Below, piece after piece: positions 8,106-16,142 of a stretch of DNA of 64,000 bases. The stretch covers positions 62,001 through 126,000 of the IMG/VR virus record IMGVR_UViG_3300022934_002389; one strand, given 5' to 3'. Below the pieces are notes generated by a model that made no database searches, was not told the origin of the DNA, and saw nothing but the letters and a program-made list of their open reading frames with translations. The stretch is from a virus. Position numbers and translations under genes: made by a program. Position 1 is the first letter of the stretch, and the number at the start of each line of letters is the position of its first letter.

Positions 8106-9398
8106 TTTATTGTTTACTGAATTATAATTATCAAATAATTCTTTTTCATTTGTTCCTGTAATATCTAAATTTACATTAAAATTTTTATCTTGTAAATTTT
8201 GAAATGCAGGAATGCGTATGCCTGTCTTTATTTCAGTGTTTTGTTTATTTAGATATGGTGTAATATTTTCTAAATTTTTTACTTCTTTAATTTTTCCAGG
8301 TTGTAATACAGCACATCCCCATAATAGTCTTTTTTGTAAATTTATTTCTTTTCCTTGCAACATATTACTAATAATTTTGCCATCGTTCATTCTGTCTAAA
8401 ATGTTAACAAATTGTCCTGGTCTTGGATTAAAGTCAATAGCAACCTTTCTACCATTGTTAAAATGAAAGTCAGGACCTGCAAAAAACATATCTTTGATTG
8501 CAAGTTTATCTACAATAGTTTGCAAGAAGAATTGACATAATCCTGGAAAATCTGTAGGAACTTCATCTGCGGTTACAATCCATACTGCACGTTCTCTAAC
8601 AATATCACTTTTTTTACTTTTACTATGACTTTCTATTGGATTGCTATTATGATCTAATTCGTCGCCATATTTTATCTTACTATTTTTTACATAGAATGCA
8701 ATGTTTACTTTTCCATCTTTTACATATCCGTAAGGACTAATACTAGGTTCTTCGCTCCAAATATATTCTTGAAACATAATTTTACACGGTTTAAAATTAA
8801 AACGTTGTGTATGTATACCTTGTCTGTTAAGATCAAAAAATTCATTGTGTATATTCTTAGATTTAATATGATCTAAGAAATGATGCATGTTATTCCATCT
8901 TCTATATTCTATTACAGGATTGCTTGCATCGTCACCTGGATAAAAGACGTTACTTCCTGTACCAATGTCTGGTTTACTAAACATTTCTTTGTTTTTAAAT
9001 GCTTTTAGTTGGTTGTAAAATGTAGGAGTAATACTTTTTGGTACTAGTACATCCATACCAACTTGTCTACAAAAGTCATCAAACTTCTGTTTGTTGCTCA
9101 ATATTTCTGCTGCAAATGCACTTATATTTTTAATGCCGTAAAATGATTCTAGTTGTGCTTGAATAGGAAGTAAGTTTTCGCTAATAGTATAAATTCTGTC
9201 TACACAACTGAAACGTTTTGTAATTTCAAGAATGTCAAACCCTTTACAAATAAACACTTCTTGTGGTAGATCTATAAAATGTTCATGATCTGGTGCAGGT
9301 TCAAAATCAGTTACAATACTACAATTTTTTCTTAATGCTGTAACAAGGCCTTCGCATTTGTTTAAACTTCGTTCATGTGCTATTATTAGTGTTTTCAT
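8079..9398 (-). CDS. ATP-grasp family protein
   Basis: A 439-residue protein. The order is an N-terminal pre-ATP-grasp region, a KQKFDDFCRQVGMDVLVPKS segment typical of the start of the ATP-grasp domain, a lysine strand (EMFSKPDIGTGS), an EYIW hinge segment, and the metal-binding end AIDFNPRPGQ (Asp...Asn). Members ligate a carboxylate to an amine or thiol using ATP. The substrate is unknown. A peptide- or amino-acid-ligase role would fit the nearby oxygenases, GNAT and radical SAM genes. Its start overlaps the end of the upstream alpha/beta hydrolase gene by 26 bases. Confidence 0.7.
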   Translation of the reverse strand: MKTLIIAHERSLNKCEGLVTALRKNCSIVTDFEPAPDHEHFIDLPQEVFICKGFDILEITKRFSCVDRIYTISENLLPIQAQLESFYGIKNISAFAAEILSNKQKFDDFCRQVGMDVLVPKSITPTFYNQLKAFKNKEMFSKPDIGTGSNVFYPGDDASNPVIEYRRWNNMHHFLDHIKSKNIHNEFFDLNRQGIHTQRFNFKPCKIMFQEYIWSEEPSISPYGYVKDGKVNIAFYVKNSKIKYGDELDHNSNPIESHSKSKKSDIVRERAVWIVTADEVPTDFPGLCQFFLQTIVDKLAIKDMFFAGPDFHFNNGRKVAIDFNPRPGQFVNILDRMNDGKIISNMLQGKEINLQKRLLWGCAVLQPGKIKEVKNLENITPYLNKQNTEIKTGIRIPAFQNLQDKNFNVNLDITGTNEKELFDNYNSVNNKLRANILVK

Positions 9399-10032
9399 TT
9401 ATATCATGCTTTATCATATTCATACACATTATATACGCATTTTCAGAATATTGCAACCTAATTTTTTCTTCTTTGTACGGATATTTTTGTATAGTTTTTG
9501 ACATGTTAAATGTATTTTGTCTAGTATCTTCTTCTAATGGAATTATTGGCTTGATAACTTCAAATGAATTATTTTTGTTCATAAAGCCGTGATAGCAATT
9601 TGCAAGCCTAATATGGCTGATGTTTTTTGCTTGATCGCAAAATTCAGTTATGTTATCACACCAATTGTCTAGTTCTGCACTGTAGACTGTAGTGTTTGAA
9701 TAATCTTTTGATAAAGTTTCTTTTGTAAAACCTAGCATACCTGGATAAAATATATGATTACTAACAAACTTTTCTGAATGAACTAACCCTAAATATCCAC
9801 CTAAACTTAATCCAATGTGTATGCATTCGTCCGGAAAAGGAATATCATAGATCATTTCTTGTAGTGTAACATCATGTTCATCTTCTAATGTCCAGTACAA
9901 GCAATCTATACCGTGCGGGCTAAAGTAATCATTTAAGATTACTTCATGCCCTAATTCTTCAAATTCTTTTTTAAGTTTTAACTCACAATTACCAATGCCC
10001 CCACTTCCGTGAGATATTACAATTGGTAACAA
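9373..10032 (-). CDS. Alpha/beta hydrolase
   Basis: A 219-residue protein with an oxyanion-type HGSGG at residues 8-12, the nucleophile elbow GLSLGG, a likely acid at AELDNW and a catalytic His in CYHGFMN. It lacks a signal peptide, so it is cytoplasmic. The best start is TTG at 10032, directly after the tail-fibre stop codon. Its own 3' end overlaps the ATP-grasp gene, which suggests co-expression late in infection by read-through from the tail-fibre promoter. The substrate is unknown. Confidence 0.6.
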   Translation of the reverse strand: MLPIVISHGSGGIGNCELKLKKEFEELGHEVILNDYFSPHGIDCLYWTLEDEHDVTLQEMIYDIPFPDECIHIGLSLGGYLGLVHSEKFVSNHIFYPGMLGFTKETLSKDYSNTTVYSAELDNWCDNITEFCDQAKNISHIRLANCYHGFMNKNNSFEVIKPIIPLEEDTRQNTFNMSKTIQKYPYKEEKIRLQYSENAYIMCMNMIKHDINENTNNST

Positions 10033-12009
10033 TTATGCAGCCGTACCATCGTCTAAATTAATCCAAGCACCGTTTTGATAACCTTGGAATCTGTCTACTG
10101 ATTCGTTGTAAATAACCATGCCGTTGACAGCAGTTAATGCATTTCTATTTGCTGTTGTGTATTGACCAAACTGTATGTAGCCACCTGATGTGATAGTATT
10201 TTCTACAGCATCTACTATAATTGTAGAATCGTCAGCAACTAAACTACCTTTAAACGCCGACGCTGTAACATCACCCTCAAAAATACCTGAACCATTAACA
10301 TCTAATTCTGCACTAACAGTTGCTTTACCAATACCTACTTTGATTTGATCTGAATCGTTTGTTGTAAACATAACAAACTTTTCGTCAATTGTCAAATCGT
10401 TGTTTTTAGCAACACCTATGAATAATGCATCGTGTCCAGCTGTAATTTTGGAACTATTGATATCCCCGTCAATATCTGATATTGCGCCAAATTTTATTTC
10501 GCCTCTGATATCATAAACTCCGTCATCTAGTGCTGCATCTGCTTTATTCTTTTTGAGATCTAATTGCATTCTTCCTTCAAAAGAATTAAATTGAATAACT
10601 TGATCACCTGTTGTTTGCGATCTGTTTTCAAATAAAACTGTTAAATCATTTGGCAACCATCTAGTAAAGTGCATTTCTGATAGTTCTACTGATGTTAAAC
10701 TAACAGATGCTTCGTCGTATAAGTCACCGAATGTATTACCAAATAAATCACCTTGGAAAACTCCTGTCGGTGAACATTCAAAAGCACCTATAAATAAATT
10801 TCCTGTAAAAGTTTTATCCGCTGCATTTACTATTACTGCTGAATCATCTGCAATAACATTACCTTGCACGTTACCATTAAGTTGATTACTTACACCATCA
10901 ACAAGTATTGTAGAATCTTCGCCGATTAGATTACCTTGTACATCAATGGTATATGTTTGTCCGTCAACAATACCAATAGTAGGAGGAAAATTAAACAATC
11001 CGCTTGCATCACCCGTTACTCTATCAAAGTTACCAGTTGTTGCGTTAACTTCTTCAAACTTTGTTCCTACTCTACCAATTTTACCTGTTCCGCTAACAAC
11101 AGGGACAACATCTTTGTTGTTTAAAAAGTTTACACCGTTGACGTTAACAGAGCCACTTGGTGCAGTAATATCTATGTTTTGATCTGGTGATGTAATAACA
11201 CCACTGCCTGTGTATTCTGTATCTGCTCTTAATTTTCCTGCAACAGAATCTACCATTACAAAACTACTGTCTGAGAAAATACTACCTGTAACGTCACCAT
11301 CTAACGGACCAAAAATTTGATCAGCTTCTATATTACCGTTGAAGAATGAATTTCCGGTAATTGTTAATCCTAAACCAGCAAACGTTTGATTTGTTGCATC
11401 TAACAATAATGTGCTATCATCAGCAACAATGTTGATATTATAGTTACCACCACCTACAACACCTTCACCGCCACCTCCGCCAGTACTTGGAAGATTTGTT
11501 AAAAGACTACCGTCACCTACAAAAAAGTTTGCTGTTACTGTTTTAGAGAACGTATCAACCATAATAGTTGAATCATCTGCTACTACATCACCTGTAATAC
11601 TAATATCATATGTTTGGCCTTCGAGGATGCCTGTGCCTCCTCCTCCTCCGCCTGTTACTGGTAAGTTTGTAAGTCCGCTACCGTCACCTACAAATGACCC
11701 TGCGGTAACAGAACCAGTTGCTGTCATTGTATTTGCGCTAACATTAGCAGCAGCAGCAACTGATGTAGGACTAATAGTACCACCGATTGTGATATTACCT
11801 GTACCTACAATGTCAAAGTTATTAAGATCTAAATTTTGGCTTAGTACTGCTGGGGAACCACTTACACTACCTGTAACTCTGATACCGCCTAGTGTGCTGC
11901 CATCGCCCACGTAAATTTCTTGTGTATCAGTTGTGTAAACTAGTTCGCCTTCTGCAAACGTAACGCCCAACCTTTCAAGGTTTGTTCCGCGGCGAAGTCT
12001 CAATGTCAT
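10033..12009 (-). CDS. Tail fibre / receptor-binding-type structural protein with repeats
   Basis: A 658-residue protein. The first 45 residues (MTLRLRRGTN, AEGELVYTTDTQEIYVGDG) are the conserved N-terminal module of many marine phage fibres and tropism determinants. The body is Gly/Ser/Thr/Asp-rich and contains at least six imperfect repeats around ADDSTI-VDA, most followed by a T-A/G-xFxGDGS segment. The C-terminus (GMVIYNESVDRFQGYQNGAW) is typical of fibre tips. It is driven by a late promoter at 12046-12053 and has a hairpin over its ribosome-binding site. The predicted role is host attachment, from composition and context. Confidence 0.75.
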   Translation of the reverse strand: MTLRLRRGTNLERLGVTFAEGELVYTTDTQEIYVGDGSTLGGIRVTGSVSGSPAVLSQNLDLNNFDIVGTGNITIGGTISPTSVAAAANVSANTMTATGSVTAGSFVGDGSGLTNLPVTGGGGGGTGILEGQTYDISITGDVVADDSTIMVDTFSKTVTANFFVGDGSLLTNLPSTGGGGGEGVVGGGNYNINIVADDSTLLLDATNQTFAGLGLTITGNSFFNGNIEADQIFGPLDGDVTGSIFSDSSFVMVDSVAGKLRADTEYTGSGVITSPDQNIDITAPSGSVNVNGVNFLNNKDVVPVVSGTGKIGRVGTKFEEVNATTGNFDRVTGDASGLFNFPPTIGIVDGQTYTIDVQGNLIGEDSTILVDGVSNQLNGNVQGNVIADDSAVIVNAADKTFTGNLFIGAFECSPTGVFQGDLFGNTFGDLYDEASVSLTSVELSEMHFTRWLPNDLTVLFENRSQTTGDQVIQFNSFEGRMQLDLKKNKADAALDDGVYDIRGEIKFGAISDIDGDINSSKITAGHDALFIGVAKNNDLTIDEKFVMFTTNDSDQIKVGIGKATVSAELDVNGSGIFEGDVTASAFKGSLVADDSTIIVDAVENTITSGGYIQFGQYTTANRNALTAVNGMVIYNESVDRFQGYQNGAWINLDDGTAA

Positions 12010-12017
12010 TTTATGTT

Positions 12018-12063
12018 CTCCTAAGGTGATAATAGTATTTGTATGTATTTATCACCTTAGGAG
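12018..12063 (-). promoter_or_regulatory. 15-bp hairpin sequestering the tail-fibre RBS
   Basis: Perfect inverted repeat 12018-12032 / 12049-12063 with a 16-base loop. On the minus-strand RNA the 3' arm contains the Shine-Dalgarno TTAGGAG nine bases before the tail-fibre ATG. The 5' arm overlaps the late promoter box. RNA read through from upstream genes would fold and hide the RBS; RNA started at the late promoter would lack the 5' arm. No U-run follows, so it is not an intrinsic terminator. Confidence 0.8.
12046..12053 (-). promoter_or_regulatory. T4-type late promoter (GATAAATA)
   Basis: Minus-strand GATAAATAC, one base from the T4 late consensus TATAAATA, with no -35 element. Transcription would start about 6-8 bases downstream, within the hairpin loop before the tail-fibre gene. 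Confidence 0.75.
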
Positions 12064-12070
12064 GTTTTGT

Positions 12071-12421
12071 TTATCGATTTAGTTTAAGGAATTTATGAAC
12101 TCTTTTAGCAAGATCGCTTTTTAGTTGTTTAGTATCTAGCCTAAAATCTACGATATCAATTTGGTCTTCGTATTGCATAAACAAATTATCAAGGGTCTCT
12201 TCGATTTGGTCAATAGTTTGTTTTTTCTTACTATCGTCAACATCGATGTCCCATTGTGTACCGTTATGAAACTTAATTACAATTCTACTGAGGTATTCAA
12301 TAGGCAGTACTTCCATTTCAATGGATTCGAATATGTCATCCCAGTGTGTTTCCGTATCTGCTTCGTAATCAATAAGTTTCTTAGGCACTTGTTGTTGTTT
12401 TTTTCTTTTTGGTAGGAACAA
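12071..12421 (-). CDS. Hypothetical protein
   Basis: Up to 116 residues, starting at TTG 12421 inside the upstream gene; no downstream Met before residue 36, so the start is unsure. The N-terminus is very basic (KRKKQQQVPKK), the middle is acidic, and the C-terminus is an amphipathic helix (LAKRVHKFLKL). No known fold is recognised. It lies in a run of small genes ahead of the tail fibre. Confidence 0.6.
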   Translation of the reverse strand: MFLPKRKKQQQVPKKLIDYEADTETHWDDIFESIEMEVLPIEYLSRIVIKFHNGTQWDIDVDDSKKKQTIDQIEETLDNLFMQYEDQIDIVDFRLDTKQLKSDLAKRVHKFLKLNR

Positions 12422-12989
12422 GTTCTTCTGCTTGTTCTCTTAAGGCTTTGGCTTCTTTAAAAAGCCTATCTGCTTGTGATCTATAACTTGCTGCTAGATC
12501 TTCATCAGATAATACACTATCTGCTGGCGCAGAGGTCTGTTGTGCAACAGGTTCTTGTACATAATCATCTGCTGGCGCTGCTTGTGTTTTTGCTTCTTTG
12601 AACTCGGGCTTAATAGCAATATCGTCTAATGCTACACCTTGTTGTTCAGCAATAATCCTATTAAGTTCATCTAACATAATCGATGTTGATCTGTCAGGAA
12701 CCATCTCAATTTCATTTGTTGGAAATTTATTTAATCTTCCCGTTGAATGAAATGCTGCAAGCATATTTCTGCCATCTGGCAAAGTATCGCGAGCCATTGC
12801 TTCTGCAAGTTCGTTTGAGGTTTGACCTGCTGGTGATTCAACAAGTCTCATTAGTGCATCATGTTCGTCTGATGGTAGTGATTCGGTCATAACAACTAAA
12901 CAATTTTCAACGTCATTTGGAATTGTTCTATATGCTACTACCACAGACTTCTTATTTTTTGCAAGTCTTCCTACGTGTTTAAGTGGCAT
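12381..12989 (-). CDS. Conserved phage hypothetical protein with helical C-terminus
   Basis: A 202-residue protein beginning MPLKHVGR. The first 120 residues look globular (VVVAYRTIPND, HDALMRLVES, LPDGRNMLAAFH). A Pro/Ala/Gln linker follows, then a coiled-coil-like tail (YRSQADRLFKEAKALREQAEEL) ending in a Lys/Thr run. I recall similar proteins in T4-like cyanophages with no assigned function. It overlaps the upstream gene by 11 bases. Confidence 0.7.
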   Translation of the reverse strand: MPLKHVGRLAKNKKSVVVAYRTIPNDVENCLVVMTESLPSDEHDALMRLVESPAGQTSNELAEAMARDTLPDGRNMLAAFHSTGRLNKFPTNEIEMVPDRSTSIMLDELNRIIAEQQGVALDDIAIKPEFKEAKTQAAPADDYVQEPVAQQTSAPADSVLSDEDLAASYRSQADRLFKEAKALREQAEELVPTKKKKTTTSA

Positions 12990-13242
12990 CTTCTTCTACT
13001 TCCTTTTCTGGTTTTGGCGCATCTGGATCAGGTGCGTCTCCTTGTTCAGCCTGTGCTGCTTTTTGCTGTTCTTCAACATTTTTTAAGAACGCTTCTAATT
13101 TGTTGTATACTGTACCTACAGCAGCCATCTCTCCTGGTTTAAATGAACCACGCTCACTAGCGATGTCAATAATACCTTTCATAACTGCTAGATCTTGAAT
13201 GTTTAGATCCATAGGATTTGGTTGTTGTTCTTGTTCAGACAT
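12979..13242 (-). CDS. Conserved small acidic hypothetical protein
   Basis: An 87-residue protein: Gln/Glu/Pro N-terminus, a central helical pair (DLAVMKGIIDIASERG, YNKLEAFLKNVEEQ) and an acidic, proline-rich tail. An AAAGGAG lies ahead of its ATG. The stop overlaps the next gene, with which it probably forms a small operon. Such domains occur beside structural genes in marine myoviruses; no function can be read. Confidence 0.65.
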   Translation of the reverse strand: MSEQEQQPNPMDLNIQDLAVMKGIIDIASERGSFKPGEMAAVGTVYNKLEAFLKNVEEQQKAAQAEQGDAPDPDAPKPEKEVEEDAT

Positions 13243-13278
13243 ATTCGGAATCTCCTTTATAATGTAATTATTTGATGT

Positions 13279-13560
13279 CTAGTTTCTATATTTTAAAAGT
13301 GGACAAGCAAGTGCAAAATAACTTAGTTCTTTTGATTCTTCAAACGCTATTTTAACTTTACTTGCTAACGGTTGTTCTGCTTCATAAACAACTTCTTTAT
13401 CGATATAATATCTTCCTTTAAGATTTGTTTGCACCCATTCTTCTAGTGCCTTTTGAATATTATATTTTTGGGGAATAACCATACATTCCCAATAGGGTGG
13501 ACAAAAATCCACCCGTCTAATATCAAAAACGTTTAAAGGGTTAATTTTGATTTTATCCAT
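13279..13560 (-). CDS. Hypothetical protein
   Basis: A 93-residue protein starting MDKIKINPLNVFDIRR, with one amphipathic helix (IQKALEEWVQTNLKG) and no recognised motif. The start overlaps the stop of the VWA/metallopeptidase gene by 8 bases, so it is probably co-translated with it. Confidence 0.6.
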   Translation of the reverse strand: MDKIKINPLNVFDIRRVDFCPPYWECMVIPQKYNIQKALEEWVQTNLKGRYYIDKEVVYEAEQPLASKVKIAFEESKELSYFALACPLLKYRN

Positions 13561-14872
13561 TTAATTCTTCGTAATGTGCAGTAAGACCAAATGGTGCTTC
13601 TAGTCCTTTATCATGGTGTCCATGGATAATAAAAATAGTATCACAGTAATCTGGATCACCCCAGCTACCGAAAGGATAGCCATCTGTAAACATAATAAAC
13701 TTCTTAGGCGTAATATCGTTTGCTTTCATGTAGGTCCAGTTAGCATCAAAGTCAGTGCCACCGCCTCCCATAACTTCGTAGTCGGTGAGACTTTCGCCGC
13801 AATCGGCACTAAAATCTTGTTCATTGTATACTTTAGTATCAAAGCACCACAATTTAATATTGTAATCTTTGAATTGGTCCATAATGCCTTGTACTTCGCT
13901 TAGAAAAATGTTTGCTTGTTCGTTTCCAATGGAGCCTGACATGTCAACACCAATACAAACATCAATAGTTTCTTGAAAGTTCATGCCTGGCAAAATAACA
14001 CCAGTATGCCAGCCTTTGCGTGAAGGACGCATAAATGTAAAATCATTTTTTACGGTGCTTTGGATTTGCTGACGGATGATTTCACCCCAGTTCATTTTAG
14101 GCTCAGTAAGGTCTTTAATAATTCTTGCAATTTCGCCCGGAGTGTTACCAGCGCCTGCGGCATTTGCTGCTGAAATCATGCTCTCTTTGATTTCGTCACG
14201 AATTTGTTTCATTTCTTCTTTTGAATATTTAGGTGCTTTACCCTTACCTTCGCCTTCTTCGTCTCCGTCATCTCCTTCTAAATCAAGGTGTTCGTCTAGC
14301 ATCTCTCCTAATTGTTTTAGGAATTCTTGGCCTTGTTTTTCAAACTCTGGAAACAGATCATCGTATACTTCTTCCGAAGTCCACCCTTCGTATTTAAAGT
14401 CTTGAAAACAATCAACGATGCTGGGTTTAACACCAATACGATCGCGAACAAGTAAATTGTTAACAATATAATCTGCTGAAATATTATAAAGCATAGGATG
14501 ACGATCATCTCTACGACCTAAGTGATCAAATACACAGTGTAGAATTTCGTGTGCAATTACAAACTCAATTTCTTTATTATCCATTGCATTAAAGAATTGA
14601 GTGTTAAAATACAAATTACGACCATCTACAGCGGCAGTCGGAATCCAGTCGTCAGCAGCAACAATTTTAAGACGTGTTGCCATATTACCAAAAAATGGAT
14701 GACGGAGTAGCAAACCTACTCGTGCAACAATGATACGATCTAATACTTCTTCACGCATCACAGAAAGAGCATCTTCTGTAATATCTAGATCAGGTTGCCA
14801 ATTTTTAAGTTTACTTGCAGTCTTGTCTGTAGACATTTGCATTGCAACGTATTGCGGTAAAAAATCTAACAT
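13553..14872 (-). CDS. Metallopeptidase-like plus VWA domain protein (DUF2201 type)
   Basis: A 439-residue protein. An HExxH zinc motif sits in VIAHEILHCVFDH near residue 108, followed by an acidic Glu/Gly/Lys linker near residues 195-215. The C-terminal von Willebrand A domain has an intact DxSxS MIDAS (GVDMSGSIG) with later Thr (GGGTDFD) and Asp (FTDGYP) ligands. This is the architecture of VWA partners of MoxR/RavA/CobS-type AAA ATPases. The upstream gene is such an ATPase, and both have nearly identical promoter regions. Chaperone-like remodelling or metal insertion is the family theme; the target in this phage is unknown. Confidence 0.8.
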   Translation of the reverse strand: MLDFLPQYVAMQMSTDKTASKLKNWQPDLDITEDALSVMREEVLDRIIVARVGLLLRHPFFGNMATRLKIVAADDWIPTAAVDGRNLYFNTQFFNAMDNKEIEFVIAHEILHCVFDHLGRRDDRHPMLYNISADYIVNNLLVRDRIGVKPSIVDCFQDFKYEGWTSEEVYDDLFPEFEKQGQEFLKQLGEMLDEHLDLEGDDGDEEGEGKGKAPKYSKEEMKQIRDEIKESMISAANAAGAGNTPGEIARIIKDLTEPKMNWGEIIRQQIQSTVKNDFTFMRPSRKGWHTGVILPGMNFQETIDVCIGVDMSGSIGNEQANIFLSEVQGIMDQFKDYNIKLWCFDTKVYNEQDFSADCGESLTDYEVMGGGGTDFDANWTYMKANDITPKKFIMFTDGYPFGSWGDPDYCDTIFIIHGHHDKGLEAPFGLTAHYEELNG

Positions 14873-14902
14873 GTCATTCCTCTTATATCAGTGCCTATAT
14901 TT

Positions 14903-14930
14903 AATATAACATATTTAAGTTTTTTGTCAA
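14903..14930 (-). promoter_or_regulatory. Sigma70-like promoter for the VWA gene
   Basis: Minus strand: TTGACA, 16-bp spacer, TATATT. It is directly followed by the 13-base element TATAGGCACTGAT (14887-14899), shared with the MoxR gene leader. An intrinsic terminator for the upstream gene sits just before it. Confidence 0.75.
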
Positions 14931-14935
14931 CCATT

Positions 14936-14972
14936 AAAAAGAAAAAATGGGCAGAGTATATACCCTGCCCAT
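14936..14972 (-). terminator. Rho-independent terminator after the MoxR-like gene
   Basis: Minus-strand hairpin with arms ATGGGCAGGGTAT / ATACTCTGCCCAT (14947-14972; 12 Watson-Crick pairs and one G-U in the ideal duplex, with the TATATA centre forming the loop) followed directly by a T-rich run. It separates the AAA gene from the VWA gene, which then has its own promoter. Confidence 0.85.
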
Positions 14973-14985
14973 TCCTGTGGCACAC

Positions 14986-16074
14986 TTACTGTTGTGCTGC
15001 CTTAATATACTTTCCATAACGATCATGGAACTCATCAAAACACTCAACAGCATCTGGATCGATTGGAAGACTGTATTGAGTAAGAGCAAGTTTGATACCC
15101 ATAACAACCAATTCCGTATCGAAATTATCCATTGCAAAACGCAAAAAGTTATTCACCTTAGCATCAAACTTTTTATCATTTTTTGCATCTGCATCTTGAA
15201 GTTCGTAACAAAGTGAAACAGTCAAGGAATACATGGCACTGATTTCTTTTGTGTTCAACTCTTTTACTTTACCATCTAAGATGTCTGATGGATTTGGCAT
15301 ACTCGATGCAACTTTACGGTGTGCCATAAACTTAACAGCAAGTCCTTCGCCAACCGAACCCGCTACAAGATCTGTAATAACTTCTTGATCATCTTCATCG
15401 TCAAGCAATTCGCTCACAAACGTCCATGTTCGTGGTGTTGCAAACGAACGACTTGGACTACGAGGATCAAAGTCAAACAAATCTTTTTTTGCAAACTGAA
15501 GATAACCAACTACATCTTTGTGTATCTTGTTAGCAACAGCCCACTCAAACCAGTCATTGAAATCAACAGCCAGTTCCAAGTGTACAAAACGGTTAGCAAG
15601 CGGAGCAGGCATGCGGTAAGTAACACCTTTGTCTGCTTCGCGGTTACCAGCCGCAATGATTACTACATTGTCAGGTAGTACATATGTACCAACCTTACGG
15701 TTAAGAATAAGTTGATATGCAGCCGCTTGTACAGCAGGTGCCGCTGAGTTCAACTCATCTAAAAACAAATAAATTGTCGAGAATTTTTTAGCAAATTCTT
15801 CGCTTGGAAGTTCTACAGGAGGAGCCCATTTCATTGTGTTATCATTTGCACTGTAGTAGGGCATACCTTTGATATCTGTAGGTTCCCAAAGTGACAAACG
15901 AACGTCAATGAGATATGAATTAGGTGTTGAAGTTTGAATCTGTTCAACAATTTCGGATTTACCAATACCTGGAGGCCCCCACAGGAAGATTGGACGTTTT
16001 TTAGCAATTGCTCGCTGAATTCGTGATTTAGCCTTGTTAGGGCTTACAGTACGTGTAATTTCTGCAACACTCAT
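14986..16074 (-). CDS. MoxR/CobS-type AAA ATPase
   Basis: A 362-residue protein. Walker A is GPPGIGKSE near residue 34 and Walker B is LFLDELNSA. A sensor asparagine lies in IIAAGNRE, and arginines (MPAPLANRF) sit at the expected finger position, as in MoxR ATPases. It pairs with the VWA/metallopeptidase protein encoded next. In T4-like cyanophages a related ATPase is annotated CobS; nothing here proves a cobalt-chelatase role. It is transcribed from its own sigma70-like promoter and ends at a strong terminator. Confidence 0.85.
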   Translation of the reverse strand: MSVAEITRTVSPNKAKSRIQRAIAKKRPIFLWGPPGIGKSEIVEQIQTSTPNSYLIDVRLSLWEPTDIKGMPYYSANDNTMKWAPPVELPSEEFAKKFSTIYLFLDELNSAAPAVQAAAYQLILNRKVGTYVLPDNVVIIAAGNREADKGVTYRMPAPLANRFVHLELAVDFNDWFEWAVANKIHKDVVGYLQFAKKDLFDFDPRSPSRSFATPRTWTFVSELLDDEDDQEVITDLVAGSVGEGLAVKFMAHRKVASSMPNPSDILDGKVKELNTKEISAMYSLTVSLCYELQDADAKNDKKFDAKVNNFLRFAMDNFDTELVVMGIKLALTQYSLPIDPDAVECFDEFHDRYGKYIKAAQQ

Positions 16075-16114
16075 CTGTGTATTCCTTTCAATGTTAATCA
16101 GTGCCTATACAACT

Positions 16115-16142
16115 AATATAGCACCAAACAAGAAAGTGTCAA
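16115..16142 (-). promoter_or_regulatory. Sigma70-like promoter for the MoxR-like gene
   Basis: Minus strand: TTGACA, 16-bp spacer, TATATT, then TATAGGCACTGAT at 16097-16109. The same arrangement precedes the VWA gene. The -35 box touches the 3' end of the upstream gene. Confidence 0.75.

Noticed and set aside
11627-11914. Long antisense ORF inside the tail-fibre gene, proline-rich
   Set aside because: It is the reverse reading of Gly- and Asp-rich repeats; no RBS and its composition is explained by the sense gene.
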